Of a stretch of 64,000 nucleotides of DNA, positions 34,229 to 43,729 are shown in pieces (the first letter of the stretch is position 1; each line of letters begins with the position of its first letter). The notes beneath the pieces were generated by a model. The model had not been told where the DNA came from. It did not search any database and worked only from the letters and a program-made list of their open reading frames with translations. This DNA is from JAGVPT01 sp963717445. GTDB taxonomy: Bacteria > Bacteroidota > Ignavibacteria > UBA10030 > UBA8401. Made by a program: the position numbers and the translations under genes. The stretch lies in NCBI GenBank assembly GCA_963717445.1, contig OY970334.1, positions 1,550,001-1,614,000 on the forward strand. Reading direction: 5' to 3'.

Positions 34229-36076
34229 CTATTTGAGCAGCACCATTTTCTTGACGGCGCTGAAGGAGCCGCTTTCAATCCGATACAAGTACACCCCGCT
34301 GGGGAGATCCGATCCATTGAACAACACTGCGTGCGTTCCAGCGCTCTGATTTCCTTCAACCAATGTGGCGACAGACTGACCGAGGATATTATAGACGTGC
34401 ATCGCAACCTTGCCGGAAAGAGGGAGTGTATAGCGAATCGTTGTCGACGGATTAAACGGGTTCGGATAGTTTTCATTTAACGTGATGACACCCGGCGTGC
34501 TGGCACTGCCCCCTTTCACCACAACGCCCGTTGTTGCTTCGCTTACATTCCATTGATACCGAAAAGCACGGTAGCTGACAACTTGATTGGGCATGGACAT
34601 TTCATAGACTTTTTCCCCATCGCTCGTTACCTCCGTCACCGACGGGTTGGTCGCTCCCCATCCGATAAGGGTATTTCCGTTGGAAAAACGTTGAACGTAC
34701 CCCATGGCGCTGCTAACGTAATCGGGATTGTTTCTGTACTGCCATACGAGCGTAGCGATCTTGTTCACTTCATCCACCTGGTATTCAAGCGCGCGAGAGA
34801 ACGGCGGGGTGTGGAAATTGCCGTTGTCGAACAGAACAAAATTTCCATTGGCCAACCGTCGAATAGCGTGCTGATGGGAGTATCCGATCGAATCGTTGAC
34901 GAAGGTGAACTGGTTGTTTTTTCCCCCCATTCTCCAAATAGTGCTTCCCGTTAACCAATCGATCTTCGTAATCTCATCCATGTGACGTGAAGAAAGGAGT
35001 AGGTTTCCGTCTCCGTCGAACTCAAGTGCGTTGCCGTGAACGTAGTCGATGGTCTGCGCTGTAAGGTCCTCGTGCGTCGCATCGGTGATCTGAAAGTGGT
35101 CCCAGCTTCGCCACTGGAAGACGACGTTTTTTGACTGGTCGAGCTCTTGAATGATAATTCCTGTTACTATTGCATTCGGGTTCCCGTTCGGAACAATTTT
35201 TGACATGTCGACAAGCTCCGGGTCATCCCCCATCAAAAGAGCGTGACCATTCGGCAAAAGTCGTAGCTCGTGGAAATCGGTAGGATAGCCGTTCCCGCAT
35301 TGATAGCTGTTCACGACCTGGTACGACGAATCCAATTCGGAGAAGGCCGAAAGTCCCTCGTCAAAATAGGTGAGATGACCGTTCGGCTGAAGGTCAAAAT
35401 CAATCGCAGTAGCGCTGAGCTCTCTGTAGAAAACGGGATGACCGAAGTTGTCTAGAATCATGAGGAATGGCGTCGAAACAACGCTATCTGTCCATGCAAA
35501 ATTACTGAGAAAGATGTATCCGGGAGTTGTGGTACTGTCTGTCAGAATACTCAAGATGGGGAAATTGGATGGAAGTGCAGAATCATTCGTAACGAAAGCG
35601 CTCGCCATCGGGGAATAATGAAATGGCAATCGTGCCGATTCCTCAAAAAATTTCCGCGGCATTGAGAACGTCATTACTTTGGGCGTTATCGTAAAATTGA
35701 ATTTCATTGGTGCAATCTCGCTTCCATTCGTTGCCCTCATGCCATCGCTGACGTCGATTGTAACTTCTTCCCCCGCCGCAAACGGCACGTTGGGGATGAA
35801 GATGATCGTCCTACTGTCATCGGAGAGAACAACCTTTCCGGCATGATCGCCGCTCACTGCACCGCTCACCGAGATTGTTTTGTTTGATTCGACACTCACC
35901 GGGTCGATTTCTTCTTTCGTCCTGATGATGATTGTGGACTGCGGCATGTTTAATGACGAGCCGGGGACCGGTGAAATGTATTCAACATGTGCATTGTTTT
36001 GCACCTGAGATTCAAGGTATGTCGACATGAGTAGACTGAACATTGCAACAACACTTACGCGCACAACTCCCTTCAT
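34229..36076 (-). CDS. T9SS-exported arylsulfotransferase-like (ASST) protein
   Basis: 615 residues from ATG 36076 (GAGGAG upstream). Signal peptide about 1-24. Residues 30-135 form an Ig-like Big_5 domain (SPVPGSSLNMPQ ... VTIDVSDGMRA). Residues about 160-510 form a six-bladed propeller with ASST-type segments DFHELRLLPNGHALLMG, DYVHGNALEFDGDGNLLLSS, IWRMGG and YSHQHAIRRLANGN. These supply the His positions expected in arylsulfotransferases. The last ~85 residues are a T9SS sorting domain (NPFNPSTTIRYTLP ... KKMVLLK). It may transfer sulfate between phenolic compounds, or be a catalytically different relative. Confidence 0.82.
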   Translation of the reverse strand: MKGVVRVSVVAMFSLLMSTYLESQVQNNAHVEYISPVPGSSLNMPQSTIIIRTKEEIDPVSVESNKTISVSGAVSGDHAGKVVLSDDSRTIIFIPNVPFAAGEEVTIDVSDGMRATNGSEIAPMKFNFTITPKVMTFSMPRKFFEESARLPFHYSPMASAFVTNDSALPSNFPILSILTDSTTTPGYIFLSNFAWTDSVVSTPFLMILDNFGHPVFYRELSATAIDFDLQPNGHLTYFDEGLSAFSELDSSYQVVNSYQCGNGYPTDFHELRLLPNGHALLMGDDPELVDMSKIVPNGNPNAIVTGIIIQELDQSKNVVFQWRSWDHFQITDATHEDLTAQTIDYVHGNALEFDGDGNLLLSSRHMDEITKIDWLTGSTIWRMGGKNNQFTFVNDSIGYSHQHAIRRLANGNFVLFDNGNFHTPPFSRALEYQVDEVNKIATLVWQYRNNPDYVSSAMGYVQRFSNGNTLIGWGATNPSVTEVTSDGEKVYEMSMPNQVVSYRAFRYQWNVSEATTGVVVKGGSASTPGVITLNENYPNPFNPSTTIRYTLPLSGKVAMHVYNILGQSVATLVEGNQSAGTHAVLFNGSDLPSGVYLYRIESGSFSAVKKMVLLK

Positions 36077-36288
36077 ATACCTTCTCCTCTCAATATGCCG
36101 ATCTTTCGCTCCAGAATTATCTTCCACCACTTGTCATCAATGACCGGTCATCAGTGCGAATATGTCAGCTACTGTTTTTGTGTAAATCCTTCTTTGATTT
36201 TACGGCACCCGGTTCGCCAAGCGGTGTTTTTTTGACACCGCTTGACACGACGGGTTTAGCCGTTGCCCACACCTGGTATCACCTGATA

Positions 36289-38397
36289 CTATTTAAGCAG
36301 CATAAGCTTCTTGGTGCTAACGAAACTACCGGTCGTAAGTCTGTAGAAATACACTCCGCTTGCCATATTTGCCGCGTTCCATTGCCGAGTGTAACTGCCT
36401 GCCTGCAATTCTTGTGAGACAATCGTTGTTACTTCTCTTCCTAACATATCAAAAACCTTTAGCGATACAAATGACCGGGTGGGAAGTGCGAATGAGATTG
36501 TTGTCGTTGGATTAAACGGATTAGGATAATTCTGTGAAAGCGAAAATATTGTTGGTATCTCACTCTTGCTATCCTTTACAGCAGTAATCATATCCGACAA
36601 CGGCCGCCTCCAGGTACCACTGCCATTCGTCCCTGCATAAAGATCTGTTTCACTCACAGCAAGCGAACTAATGTTAGTGTTTGTCAAGCCCGTGTTGACT
36701 GCACTCCAACTTGTGCCATTGTCCGTAGAAAGAAAAATTCCTCCATTTGATACGCCAGTATAAATAGTCCCTGCGAAGATATTCGTGCCGGAGATGGCGA
36801 GGGATGAAACATTAGCGTTCGTTAAACCGGTAGCAGCCCAGCTTGTGCCGTTATCAGTGGAGAGAAAAACACCGTCTCCGGTTGCAGCAAGAATATTTGT
36901 GCCTTCCACCCCAAGAGCATAGACTATTTCGTCAGACAAAACCGTACTCGGTAAAGTCCAACTCTTGCCGTTGTTCGTTGAGAGAAAAACACCACCGTTT
37001 TGGGTACCTGCGAAGATATTCGCTCCGCCCGCGACGTTCGGGGAAACAGCAAGTGAAAAAATACACATATTTGTCAATCCTGAATCGACAACATTCCAAC
37101 TCGTGCCGTTGTTGGTCGAAAGAAAAACACCATTACCACTTTGTCCGTCTCCAGCAAAAATATTCGAGTCGGATACGGCAAGACAAGTGATGTAAAGATT
37201 TATCACTCCTGAATCCAACCAAGTCCAGCTCGTGCCGTTGTTCGTTGAACGAAGGATGCCAGGGACAAAGCTCATGCCAGCGAAAAGATTCGCACCTGAC
37301 TCGACAAAAGAAGAGACATAAGAATTTGATGGCACTGCTGAATCGACCGTCACCCAGCTATCGCCGTTGTTGGTGGAGAGTTGAATGCCGTTGTCCCCGG
37401 CGATGAGATTCGAACCGAACACGCCAAGAGCAGAGATAGAAGTATTCGTCACACCTGTGCTGGCCGGAGTCCAACTTGCGCCGTCGTTCGTTGAGATAAA
37501 AATACCGTTGGCGGTCCCGGCAAACAGATTTGTGCCTTTCACAGCAAGGGTATTAATGATCGTGTCTGTCAAACCAGTGTTCATCTGAGCCCAGGACGTT
37601 CCGTTGTTGGTAGAGAGAAATACGCCCCTGAACGTCCCTGCAAAGATATTCGAGTCTTTGACAGCAAAAGCAGCAACTGGTGTATGCTGCAATCCGGAAT
37701 CAACTGCAGCCCAGCTTACACCGTTGTTCGTCGAGAGATAAACATTGCCATAGAGACGTACCGGTATCTGGCCGACCGGGACAGGAACAGGCAAACGCGT
37801 TCCAGCGAAAAGATTCGTGGAGCTTGCCCCGCCGGAGGCGGGGGATACTGCGAGAGCGGTGACAATATTTCCTATCAATCCTGAATCGACCGAAGTCCAA
37901 CTCGTACCGTTGTCCGTGGAACGATAAACGCCGTTATCGCCAGCACCGACAAAAAGATTCGCGCTATCCACAACAAGAGCGGTAATGTTAGTACTCGCAA
38001 GAACCGTACTCCAACTTGCACCTTTGTTGGTGGAAAGAAAAAATCCATTCGAGCCTGCAAAGAGATTCGTTCCACTTATAGCAAGGACACTAACGCCCAA
38101 TGGCGCCAAGCCGCTTGCACTCCAACTAGTGCCGTCGTTTGTCGAAACAAAAAAGCCGCCTCCATAGCTCCCTTCAGTCCCTGCATAAAGATTTGTGCCA
38201 TCGGCAGCAAGGGCCAACGTGTTGGTGTTTATCAATCCGGCCTTCGCCGCAGTCCAACTTTGTCCGTTGTTCGTTGATAGAAAAACGCCGCCGCTATAAG
38301 TCCCGGCGTAGATAGTTGTGCTATCGACAGCAAAACAAGTAATATCACCGCCGTAAGGCCCGTTGGTTTGTATCCATTGTGCCTGCAATAAATTCAT
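36289..38397 (-). CDS. T9SS cargo with thirteen Asp-box (BNR-like) repeats, signal peptide absent
   Basis: 702 residues. Thirteen complete repeats of about 40 residues and one partial copy follow the pattern 'v-alAv-gtnlfAGt-gGvflSTnnGtsWt-vdsGlt'. Each carries an S-T-x-x-G-x-x-W Asp-box, so two propellers stacked end to end are likely. A T9SS sorting domain closes the protein (NPFNPTTTISFALP ... KKLMLLK). The N-terminus begins MNLLQAQWIQTNG: the mature start looks intact but no signal peptide precedes it, and the frame is closed by TAA 24 bp upstream. The 5' end is probably damaged or starts in another way. Confidence 0.8.
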   Translation of the reverse strand: MNLLQAQWIQTNGPYGGDITCFAVDSTTIYAGTYSGGVFLSTNNGQSWTAAKAGLINTNTLALAADGTNLYAGTEGSYGGGFFVSTNDGTSWSASGLAPLGVSVLAISGTNLFAGSNGFFLSTNKGASWSTVLASTNITALVVDSANLFVGAGDNGVYRSTDNGTSWTSVDSGLIGNIVTALAVSPASGGASSTNLFAGTRLPVPVPVGQIPVRLYGNVYLSTNNGVSWAAVDSGLQHTPVAAFAVKDSNIFAGTFRGVFLSTNNGTSWAQMNTGLTDTIINTLAVKGTNLFAGTANGIFISTNDGASWTPASTGVTNTSISALGVFGSNLIAGDNGIQLSTNNGDSWVTVDSAVPSNSYVSSFVESGANLFAGMSFVPGILRSTNNGTSWTWLDSGVINLYITCLAVSDSNIFAGDGQSGNGVFLSTNNGTSWNVVDSGLTNMCIFSLAVSPNVAGGANIFAGTQNGGVFLSTNNGKSWTLPSTVLSDEIVYALGVEGTNILAATGDGVFLSTDNGTSWAATGLTNANVSSLAISGTNIFAGTIYTGVSNGGIFLSTDNGTSWSAVNTGLTNTNISSLAVSETDLYAGTNGSGTWRRPLSDMITAVKDSKSEIPTIFSLSQNYPNPFNPTTTISFALPTRSFVSLKVFDMLGREVTTIVSQELQAGSYTRQWNAANMASGVYFYRLTTGSFVSTKKLMLLK

Positions 38398-38597
38398 ATT
38401 TGCACTAATTGATATACATTAAAAAAGGAATCTCAATATGCGTGTCATAAGTCTTCTCCATTCAGAGACTTCCTATATATTGATCGAATTGTCTACGTCA
38501 TACACTTCTCCGTTCATAAAAAGAGAGTTGTATCCGACGCTTCCTGGAATTTGAAACTGCCTAATGTTTGCATATTTTTTCTTGGATGCTCACCGTA

Positions 38598-40628
38598 CTA
38601 TTTCAACAACAGCATCTTCTTCACTGCCGCGAAGGAGCCGCTTTCAATTCGGTAGAAATAAACTCCGCTGGAGAATGTCGCGGCGTTGAACGTGACTTCG
38701 TACGTTCCCGCATTCTGATTTCCATCAACCAGGGTAGCGACGGTCTGGCCGAGGATGTTATAGACGCGCACAGCAACCTTGCCGGAAACTGGAAGAGTAT
38801 ATTGAATCGTAGTTGAAGGGTTAAACGGGTTCGGGTAGTTTTGTCCGAGTGAGTATTGTTCCGGTTGTATTATCAACGTCTCCCCAACGAGAAGGCTTAC
38901 CGGCCCAATGGAGAGGGGCACGTTCGTATTGACAGGGTTTCCATTACCATCATATGAGACCGTACCGTTGTTGCTATTTTCCGCTGAAACGTTGGGCAAG
39001 AAAGTACCATAACCGAGCCAGTCGGCATAAATGGAATATGTTCCGGGAGCGAGCCCGGCGATATCATATTTCCCGGTTACATCGGTAACGGCATACCCTG
39101 CGATGACATCATCCTTGGCCGCATAGATCATCGCGCCCGCCATCGTAGAAGCAGTTCCCGAACTGAGACTCAATGTCCCCGACACGTCAGCGAACCCATC
39201 CACTGAAGCCGGTATCTGATGGACGTAGATGTAGATATCGTTGACAGTGTTCCCATTAATGGCAATTCTCGTTGCCTCTCTCCATCGTGTTGTTACCGTA
39301 TCGGTAGAATAAAACGCAGGAGCATAACTTCCAAGAGGCATGGCAAACACGAAGTATGAGCCGGGCAACAGATTGTTGATGGTAAAGTTGCCGAGAGAAT
39401 CCGTATCAACAACGTATGACCGCGGCTCTCCGAACTTATCTACCGTAAGCCATCTATCACGCGTGGCAATGATGCGGGCTGGAACTCCAACATTTAAGGA
39501 GGAATCAATGACGTTCCCTTCAATTGTACCAAGTGCGATTGAGGGCAATTGGGGAAGTGTAAAATTAATTCCAGCACTGTCTTGCTGCAACACCAATGTC
39601 GTAGCAGAAAGAATGTTGGTTTGCCCTTGATAAAATACTGTTCCATAACCTTGAGCAGCTGCAAACGCAATGTACGAACCAACCGGGATTTGCAGTGAGT
39701 AGTCTCCAAGCGAATCAACCTTCGTCTGAAAAACATCGACTGAGTTTCCTTCAAGCTCGAAACCGCCTGCCGAAGCATTCATATCGAAATACTGCCGGAA
39801 GTCATCGATGGTAACATTACTGTTCAGCGCGAAACCGGCTCGAACAAAAAACACGTGCGAGGCTTTTATTGGAGCCAGACTCGAATCTGCGACAATGCCT
39901 GACACCGTGATCTTCGGCATTCTTGCTGCCCCCCCCCTCAGCGTAATGTTGATGAGTCTAACTGTCGGGCTGTCGACAACGGCAAAAGCCTCAGCTTCTG
40001 CCACAGTAGCCGCTCCGTCGTACCACTGGCTTGCATATTGGGGCGATGGAGAAACGGCATGCAATTTATATACGCCCGGATCAATTCTGTCAATTCGGTA
40101 GTTACCGTTGTTGTCTGTTCTTGCCGCGTACGCATAACAACCGCCGTCCGGCAAATTCGGAGTCGCTGCTTGCAGCACTTCCACGGCGACATTCGGAATT
40201 CCGACATTCAATGTATCAGTGATTTTTCCTTGAACGATGCCATTGCCTCCGGCGACCGCCACCATAAAGCGTTGTTGAATTGCCGCCGCGAGCGCGTGCG
40301 TTGTGTACCGAATCACCGCCGTCAATGAAAGAGAATACCAGCCTCTTACAGCAGGCGTCCACGTCACAACGCCGGAAGCCGAGTCAACGCTGAAGCCGGG
40401 GGGATCCAATCGATCTGCGAGATAACGGACAACGGCCGTCGAATCGTTCACGACGAGATGAACAGTATAGACATACGGAACTCCAACCTGGCCGGTCAGC
40501 GGAGGCTGGGTGTCAAAATGGAATGGACCGGGAGCTGGCGGTGGAGCCGTTTGTGAATCAGCAAATTGAACGAAGATCACCGTAACGATGACCATCGCTA
40601 TCGTCATTAAAAGGAAACGTTTGGGCAT
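38598..40628 (-). CDS. T9SS cargo with Ig-like and carboxypeptidase-regulatory-like domains
   Basis: 676 residues. Signal peptide 1-25. Residues 35-130 form a putative-Ig/cadherin-like domain (PPLTGQVGVPYVYTVHL ... GVVTWTPAVRG). Four or so carboxypeptidase-regulatory-like repeats follow, seen by G-x-I/V-x-D-x-T/S-x-N-V-G-V/I-P and D-x-x-G-N-Y/F-x-I-x-x-L/I-x-P-G-x-Y. The final domain is a T9SS sorting domain (NPFNPSTTIQYTLP ... KKMLLLK) close at both protein and DNA level to that of the gene at 34229. GAGAGGAG precedes the ATG. An adhesion or surface-scaffold role is inferred. Confidence 0.85.
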   Translation of the reverse strand: MPKRFLLMTIAMVIVTVIFVQFADSQTAPPPAPGPFHFDTQPPLTGQVGVPYVYTVHLVVNDSTAVVRYLADRLDPPGFSVDSASGVVTWTPAVRGWYSLSLTAVIRYTTHALAAAIQQRFMVAVAGGNGIVQGKITDTLNVGIPNVAVEVLQAATPNLPDGGCYAYAARTDNNGNYRIDRIDPGVYKLHAVSPSPQYASQWYDGAATVAEAEAFAVVDSPTVRLINITLRGGAARMPKITVSGIVADSSLAPIKASHVFFVRAGFALNSNVTIDDFRQYFDMNASAGGFELEGNSVDVFQTKVDSLGDYSLQIPVGSYIAFAAAQGYGTVFYQGQTNILSATTLVLQQDSAGINFTLPQLPSIALGTIEGNVIDSSLNVGVPARIIATRDRWLTVDKFGEPRSYVVDTDSLGNFTINNLLPGSYFVFAMPLGSYAPAFYSTDTVTTRWREATRIAINGNTVNDIYIYVHQIPASVDGFADVSGTLSLSSGTASTMAGAMIYAAKDDVIAGYAVTDVTGKYDIAGLAPGTYSIYADWLGYGTFLPNVSAENSNNGTVSYDGNGNPVNTNVPLSIGPVSLLVGETLIIQPEQYSLGQNYPNPFNPSTTIQYTLPVSGKVAVRVYNILGQTVATLVDGNQNAGTYEVTFNAATFSSGVYFYRIESGSFAAVKKMLLLK

Positions 40629-40770
40629 AAAGACTCCTCTCGCTTATGTGATGATTGTGTAAGTGTAAATTTGCTTTCCAAAATTCCCTTCAAATATCCC
40701 GGAACTGCCGTCATCGTAGAAGTGAGCCGTTTGCTGTTCATCGGCCTCCGTATTTTCTATCGGCTGTTCC

Positions 40771-42015
40771 TTACGAACTCGCCGGAGAATCTACCTTGCC
40801 AATAAACAGAATTGTCCCGGATTGATGCTCACGAATGGCAAAAATAAAAGGATGATCAATGCGCATCTGTGGGGTTGAGACCACGACGGTCGCAAATACA
40901 CCGATCACTGTAACCGCCGCCGCCTCTGTTCCTTCTTCATTGACATCCACATACGTTTTGTGCAATACGTCGGAAACATATAATCCGCCCGACTGCCTTA
41001 TGCGACTTAAGTCCGCTCTCGAAGGATCAAATACTATCCCCATACCAAGCGCTGTCAAATCATCCTTCAAATACTTAGAAAAACTCATTGTAAATTTAGG
41101 TAAATAGAGATCGACCTTTGCTGAATCCAATTTGCCGATAATTGCACTCCATTGCTGTTGCGTTAACGACAATGCAAATTGGTCAATGGAGGTGCCGGCA
41201 ACGGGCAATACAACCGTCATGCTATATGACTGATCACCGTACGGCAAATCTATCGCTTGCATGGTATTATCTGCATAATACGCATAGGTGTTCTCTTGGC
41301 TCATTAACTTGCACGTTGTAACGCTTCCATCTGCACACGTGAAAGACGCATCCTTCGTATTCGCTGTGTCAAATTTGTATGTCCATGCCCCTTTAAAATA
41401 AATGGCATTGATAAGATACATCATGGCTTCGGGTGGTATCGGGGGGGATATGACTGTCGGGATTTTGCCATTTGTTTTAGTGTCGACCCAATTGTTGATG
41501 GTTTGCGCTGCGCTGGACTGAGAAAAATCCAAAGCGTCAACATCCGCATCGAAATAGGTTTTATTGACGCTTAAGAAAGCCGGCAGCACCGCAAATCCAT
41601 TTCTATACCAGATAGAATTCGCATTTTGGAATATTACCTGATTATCAAGAGTCGTTAAAAAAGTGGAACTGTTTTCATAGGCATTGTTAATATCGTTCAA
41701 TGACATCCCCGCATCGCCAAGCGTCTGCTCCAATGAATCAAGCGTAGCGCCATTGGCACCATTTAGCAGCATGCCGAACGCCATTGAAACGCTAAAGGGA
41801 GAAATGAACACGTTCTTGTTTTGTTGACTTTCGTTGATTGTGGCAAAGAGTTTGAAGCCGAATGAATTGTCCGATACGACGATAGCTTTTTCCGCTGCGC
41901 TAAGGTCAGTGACATTTGGCTGAACCTGTACCGGTCCGGTGCTATTCGATCGACAACCGAATAAAACGGCTGCGACGATAAAGAAAGCAAAAGCGAGAGA
42001 TATTCTTTTATTCAT
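40771..42015 (-). CDS. Serpin-family serine protease inhibitor, lipoprotein
   Basis: 414 residues. Lipobox LFGC (Cys 21). The serpin fold is complete: NVFISPFSVSMAFGMLLNGANGAT, NAIYFKGAWTYKFD, and the late DHPFIFAIREHQSGTILFIGKV. The reactive-centre hinge DVNEEGTEAAAVTV (about 357-370) has the small residues needed for loop insertion, so it should be inhibitory. Counting from the hinge, the scissile bond falls about at A-T|V-V (375-376), which favours elastase- or subtilisin-like targets (inference). As a lipoprotein it would guard a membrane or cell surface, perhaps against the cell's own or competitors' proteases. Confidence 0.93.
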   Translation of the reverse strand: MNKRISLAFAFFIVAAVLFGCRSNSTGPVQVQPNVTDLSAAEKAIVVSDNSFGFKLFATINESQQNKNVFISPFSVSMAFGMLLNGANGATLDSLEQTLGDAGMSLNDINNAYENSSTFLTTLDNQVIFQNANSIWYRNGFAVLPAFLSVNKTYFDADVDALDFSQSSAAQTINNWVDTKTNGKIPTVISPPIPPEAMMYLINAIYFKGAWTYKFDTANTKDASFTCADGSVTTCKLMSQENTYAYYADNTMQAIDLPYGDQSYSMTVVLPVAGTSIDQFALSLTQQQWSAIIGKLDSAKVDLYLPKFTMSFSKYLKDDLTALGMGIVFDPSRADLSRIRQSGGLYVSDVLHKTYVDVNEEGTEAAAVTVIGVFATVVVSTPQMRIDHPFIFAIREHQSGTILFIGKVDSPASS

Positions 42016-42158
42016 AAGACACCCCTTTCTAACAAGATTAGAACATTTCCATTCCCTTCCCTATCAATCCTTCATTGACATCTAAAAACTGCACAACTTG
42101 CACACAGCGTATCGCATTACTTTAATGAACCGGAGCCAAGCTGGTTAGGCAGCAAAAC

Positions 42159-42626
42159 TTATTGTAACGAAAGATCAAGAGTAAAAACCATCGATTCATA
42201 TAATCCTTGCAACATGTAGGAGCCGGCAATAACCGGCGCCCCCGATGTATCCTTGATAGCTTGGTACACTTCAAATATTTCTTTTGACTGATGAGGATTA
42301 AATATTACCTGAGTTATAGGATATGGGTTTGGTTCAGGTCCGCTCATCAATGTTCGTCCACTATCGTTTTTCAGCGACCACGTAAAATTTCCTTCTGACA
42401 ACATCAACGTTTCCGGTTCTGCTGATTGATTGAAGGCAGTAAATGACGCACTTAAAGTATCAGGAATTCCAAATACTGCTTTCGGTATTGCAAACGTGTA
42501 TTGCATACTGTCGCTGACTTGACTAACGCTCAAAGGAGGATCTGTTATCGATGCAACTGGATCACTACTTTTTTTGCAACCATTGACGATGAGCGCAATA
42601 GATAAGGCAAAAATACAATATCGCAT
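42159..42626 (-). CDS. BsuPI-like proteinase-inhibitor-domain lipoprotein
   Basis: 155 residues with lipobox VNGC (Cys about 17). The beta-rich mature part shows the BsuPI layout: DTLSASFTAFNQSAEPETLML, then N-F-T-W-S-L-K-N-D-S-G and a closing GSYMLQGLY. The family is named after an intracellular proteinase inhibitor of Bacillus, but many relatives have no proven inhibitor activity. It lies 143 bp upstream of the serpin gene on the same strand. Joint transcription is possible. Confidence 0.6.
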   Translation of the reverse strand: MRYCIFALSIALIVNGCKKSSDPVASITDPPLSVSQVSDSMQYTFAIPKAVFGIPDTLSASFTAFNQSAEPETLMLSEGNFTWSLKNDSGRTLMSGPEPNPYPITQVIFNPHQSKEIFEVYQAIKDTSGAPVIAGSYMLQGLYESMVFTLDLSLQ

Positions 42627-42949
42627 ATCATATCTCCTCTCTGATAGCCCTGTACTTGCTGCCTAACTGGTGAGATTCTGTATTGATCAATCCCAAGGAT
42701 TCCAACGGAGACTCCTTCGGAGGACACCCTTGGCGCGCGGGCACGACAGGACTTATTGATAAATGTTATTTTCAAACAAAGACACCACCCATTCTTGAGA
42801 TGGGCGTTACTATAAAGGAGATAATACTTTAGATCATTGTAAAAAATCACAATTACGATGCCAGGGATTTTTCTGGATTTTTCAGATAATTGGAAGGTTT
42901 TCGGAACCCAGCCGCGCAAAATGTGCACACCACATGCACCGATTGCGTG
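42627..42949. other. Intergenic stretch with one structured repeat
   Basis: No gene is seen. At 42693-42733, CCAAGG and CCTTGG enclose an inner CTCC-TTC-GGAG hairpin. The part at 42700-42720 is shared, in inverse direction, with 7035-7054. The remainder is plain A/T-rich sequence upstream of the BsuPI-like gene. Confidence 0.45.
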
Positions 42950-43729
42950 CTATAGATTTATGCGAAGGGAAAGATTGTTGCTGCGGTTTGAGGGACCTGC
43001 CGATTCGAAAGAAAGTGAGGCTGAATTTGCGTTGCCCAAGACATCAATTTCTGAGATAAGGTAAACGACGGCAAATGCAGAAAACGCGTATGCTTCTGCT
43101 TTGTAGTATTTGTTGTAGGTCGAATATTTTGCCGCAATGAGCGGTGGGGTTGTTGCGGAAAGATACTCGCTGCGAGCTGAGCTTCTCAAAGCGTCAAAAG
43201 CAATCCCGGCTCCGAGAGTCGCTATTCCTCCTCCAAGAAAGAGATAGCCGGCGGTTGCCCTATTCGTATGGAGTTGCTCCCAACCCGGAAAAATAATCGT
43301 CCGAAACGATATACCCATTGACTGTCTCAAAGAGCGCACCTTTACCGTGTCCACTTCAGGCTTAACACGATCAGACAGATGAGCCCTGGCTTCATCGAAC
43401 ACCGCCAAGATCTTGGGTGAGGTAAGGATCGGGTCAAGCTCGAATTGGGGATTGAGTTTGAGAAGAGCGACAAAATGATCCCGCGCCAGCGACGGTTTTC
43501 CTTGAGCGACGAGTGAAAATGCAATCCATTTCTCAGCTATACTCCTTACGGAATCAGGGACGTTTGGCTCCTCGGCAAAACGGCGCGCTTCCACTTCCGC
43601 GTTCACATACGCACCTGAATCAAACATCGATTCGATCGCGCGAAATGTCGAATCAATGATATTCGACTGAGCGAGAGCCGGCTGTACACTAAGAAGAACA
43701 AAAAGAAAGAAACGCTTGAGTATTTTCAT
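42950..43729 (-). CDS. Exported protein with TPR-like N-terminus and DUF5683-like membrane part
   Basis: 259 residues. Signal peptide 1-20. Residues 25-110 are helical and repeat-like (AYVNAEVEARRFAEEP, QGKPSLARDHFVALLKLNPQFELD), consistent with one or two TPRs. F-P-G-W-E-Q-L (about 150) opens a segment of two membrane helices, a pattern like the DUF5683 group of Bacteroidota. It starts inside the kinase stop codon (ATGA), so it is translationally coupled to it. The helical repeat part may bind a partner in the periplasm. Confidence 0.75.
   Translation of the reverse strand: MKILKRFFLFVLLSVQPALAQSNIIDSTFRAIESMFDSGAYVNAEVEARRFAEEPNVPDSVRSIAEKWIAFSLVAQGKPSLARDHFVALLKLNPQFELDPILTSPKILAVFDEARAHLSDRVKPEVDTVKVRSLRQSMGISFRTIIFPGWEQLHTNRATAGYLFLGGGIATLGAGIAFDALRSSARSEYLSATTPPLIAAKYSTYNKYYKAEAYAFSAFAVVYLISEIDVLGNANSASLSFESAGPSNRSNNLSLRINL

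Noticed and set aside
36289..38397. Regular repeats that resemble a CRISPR or satellite array
   Set aside because: They are in frame and encode Asp-box propeller blades; repeat units vary at third positions and have no unique spacers.
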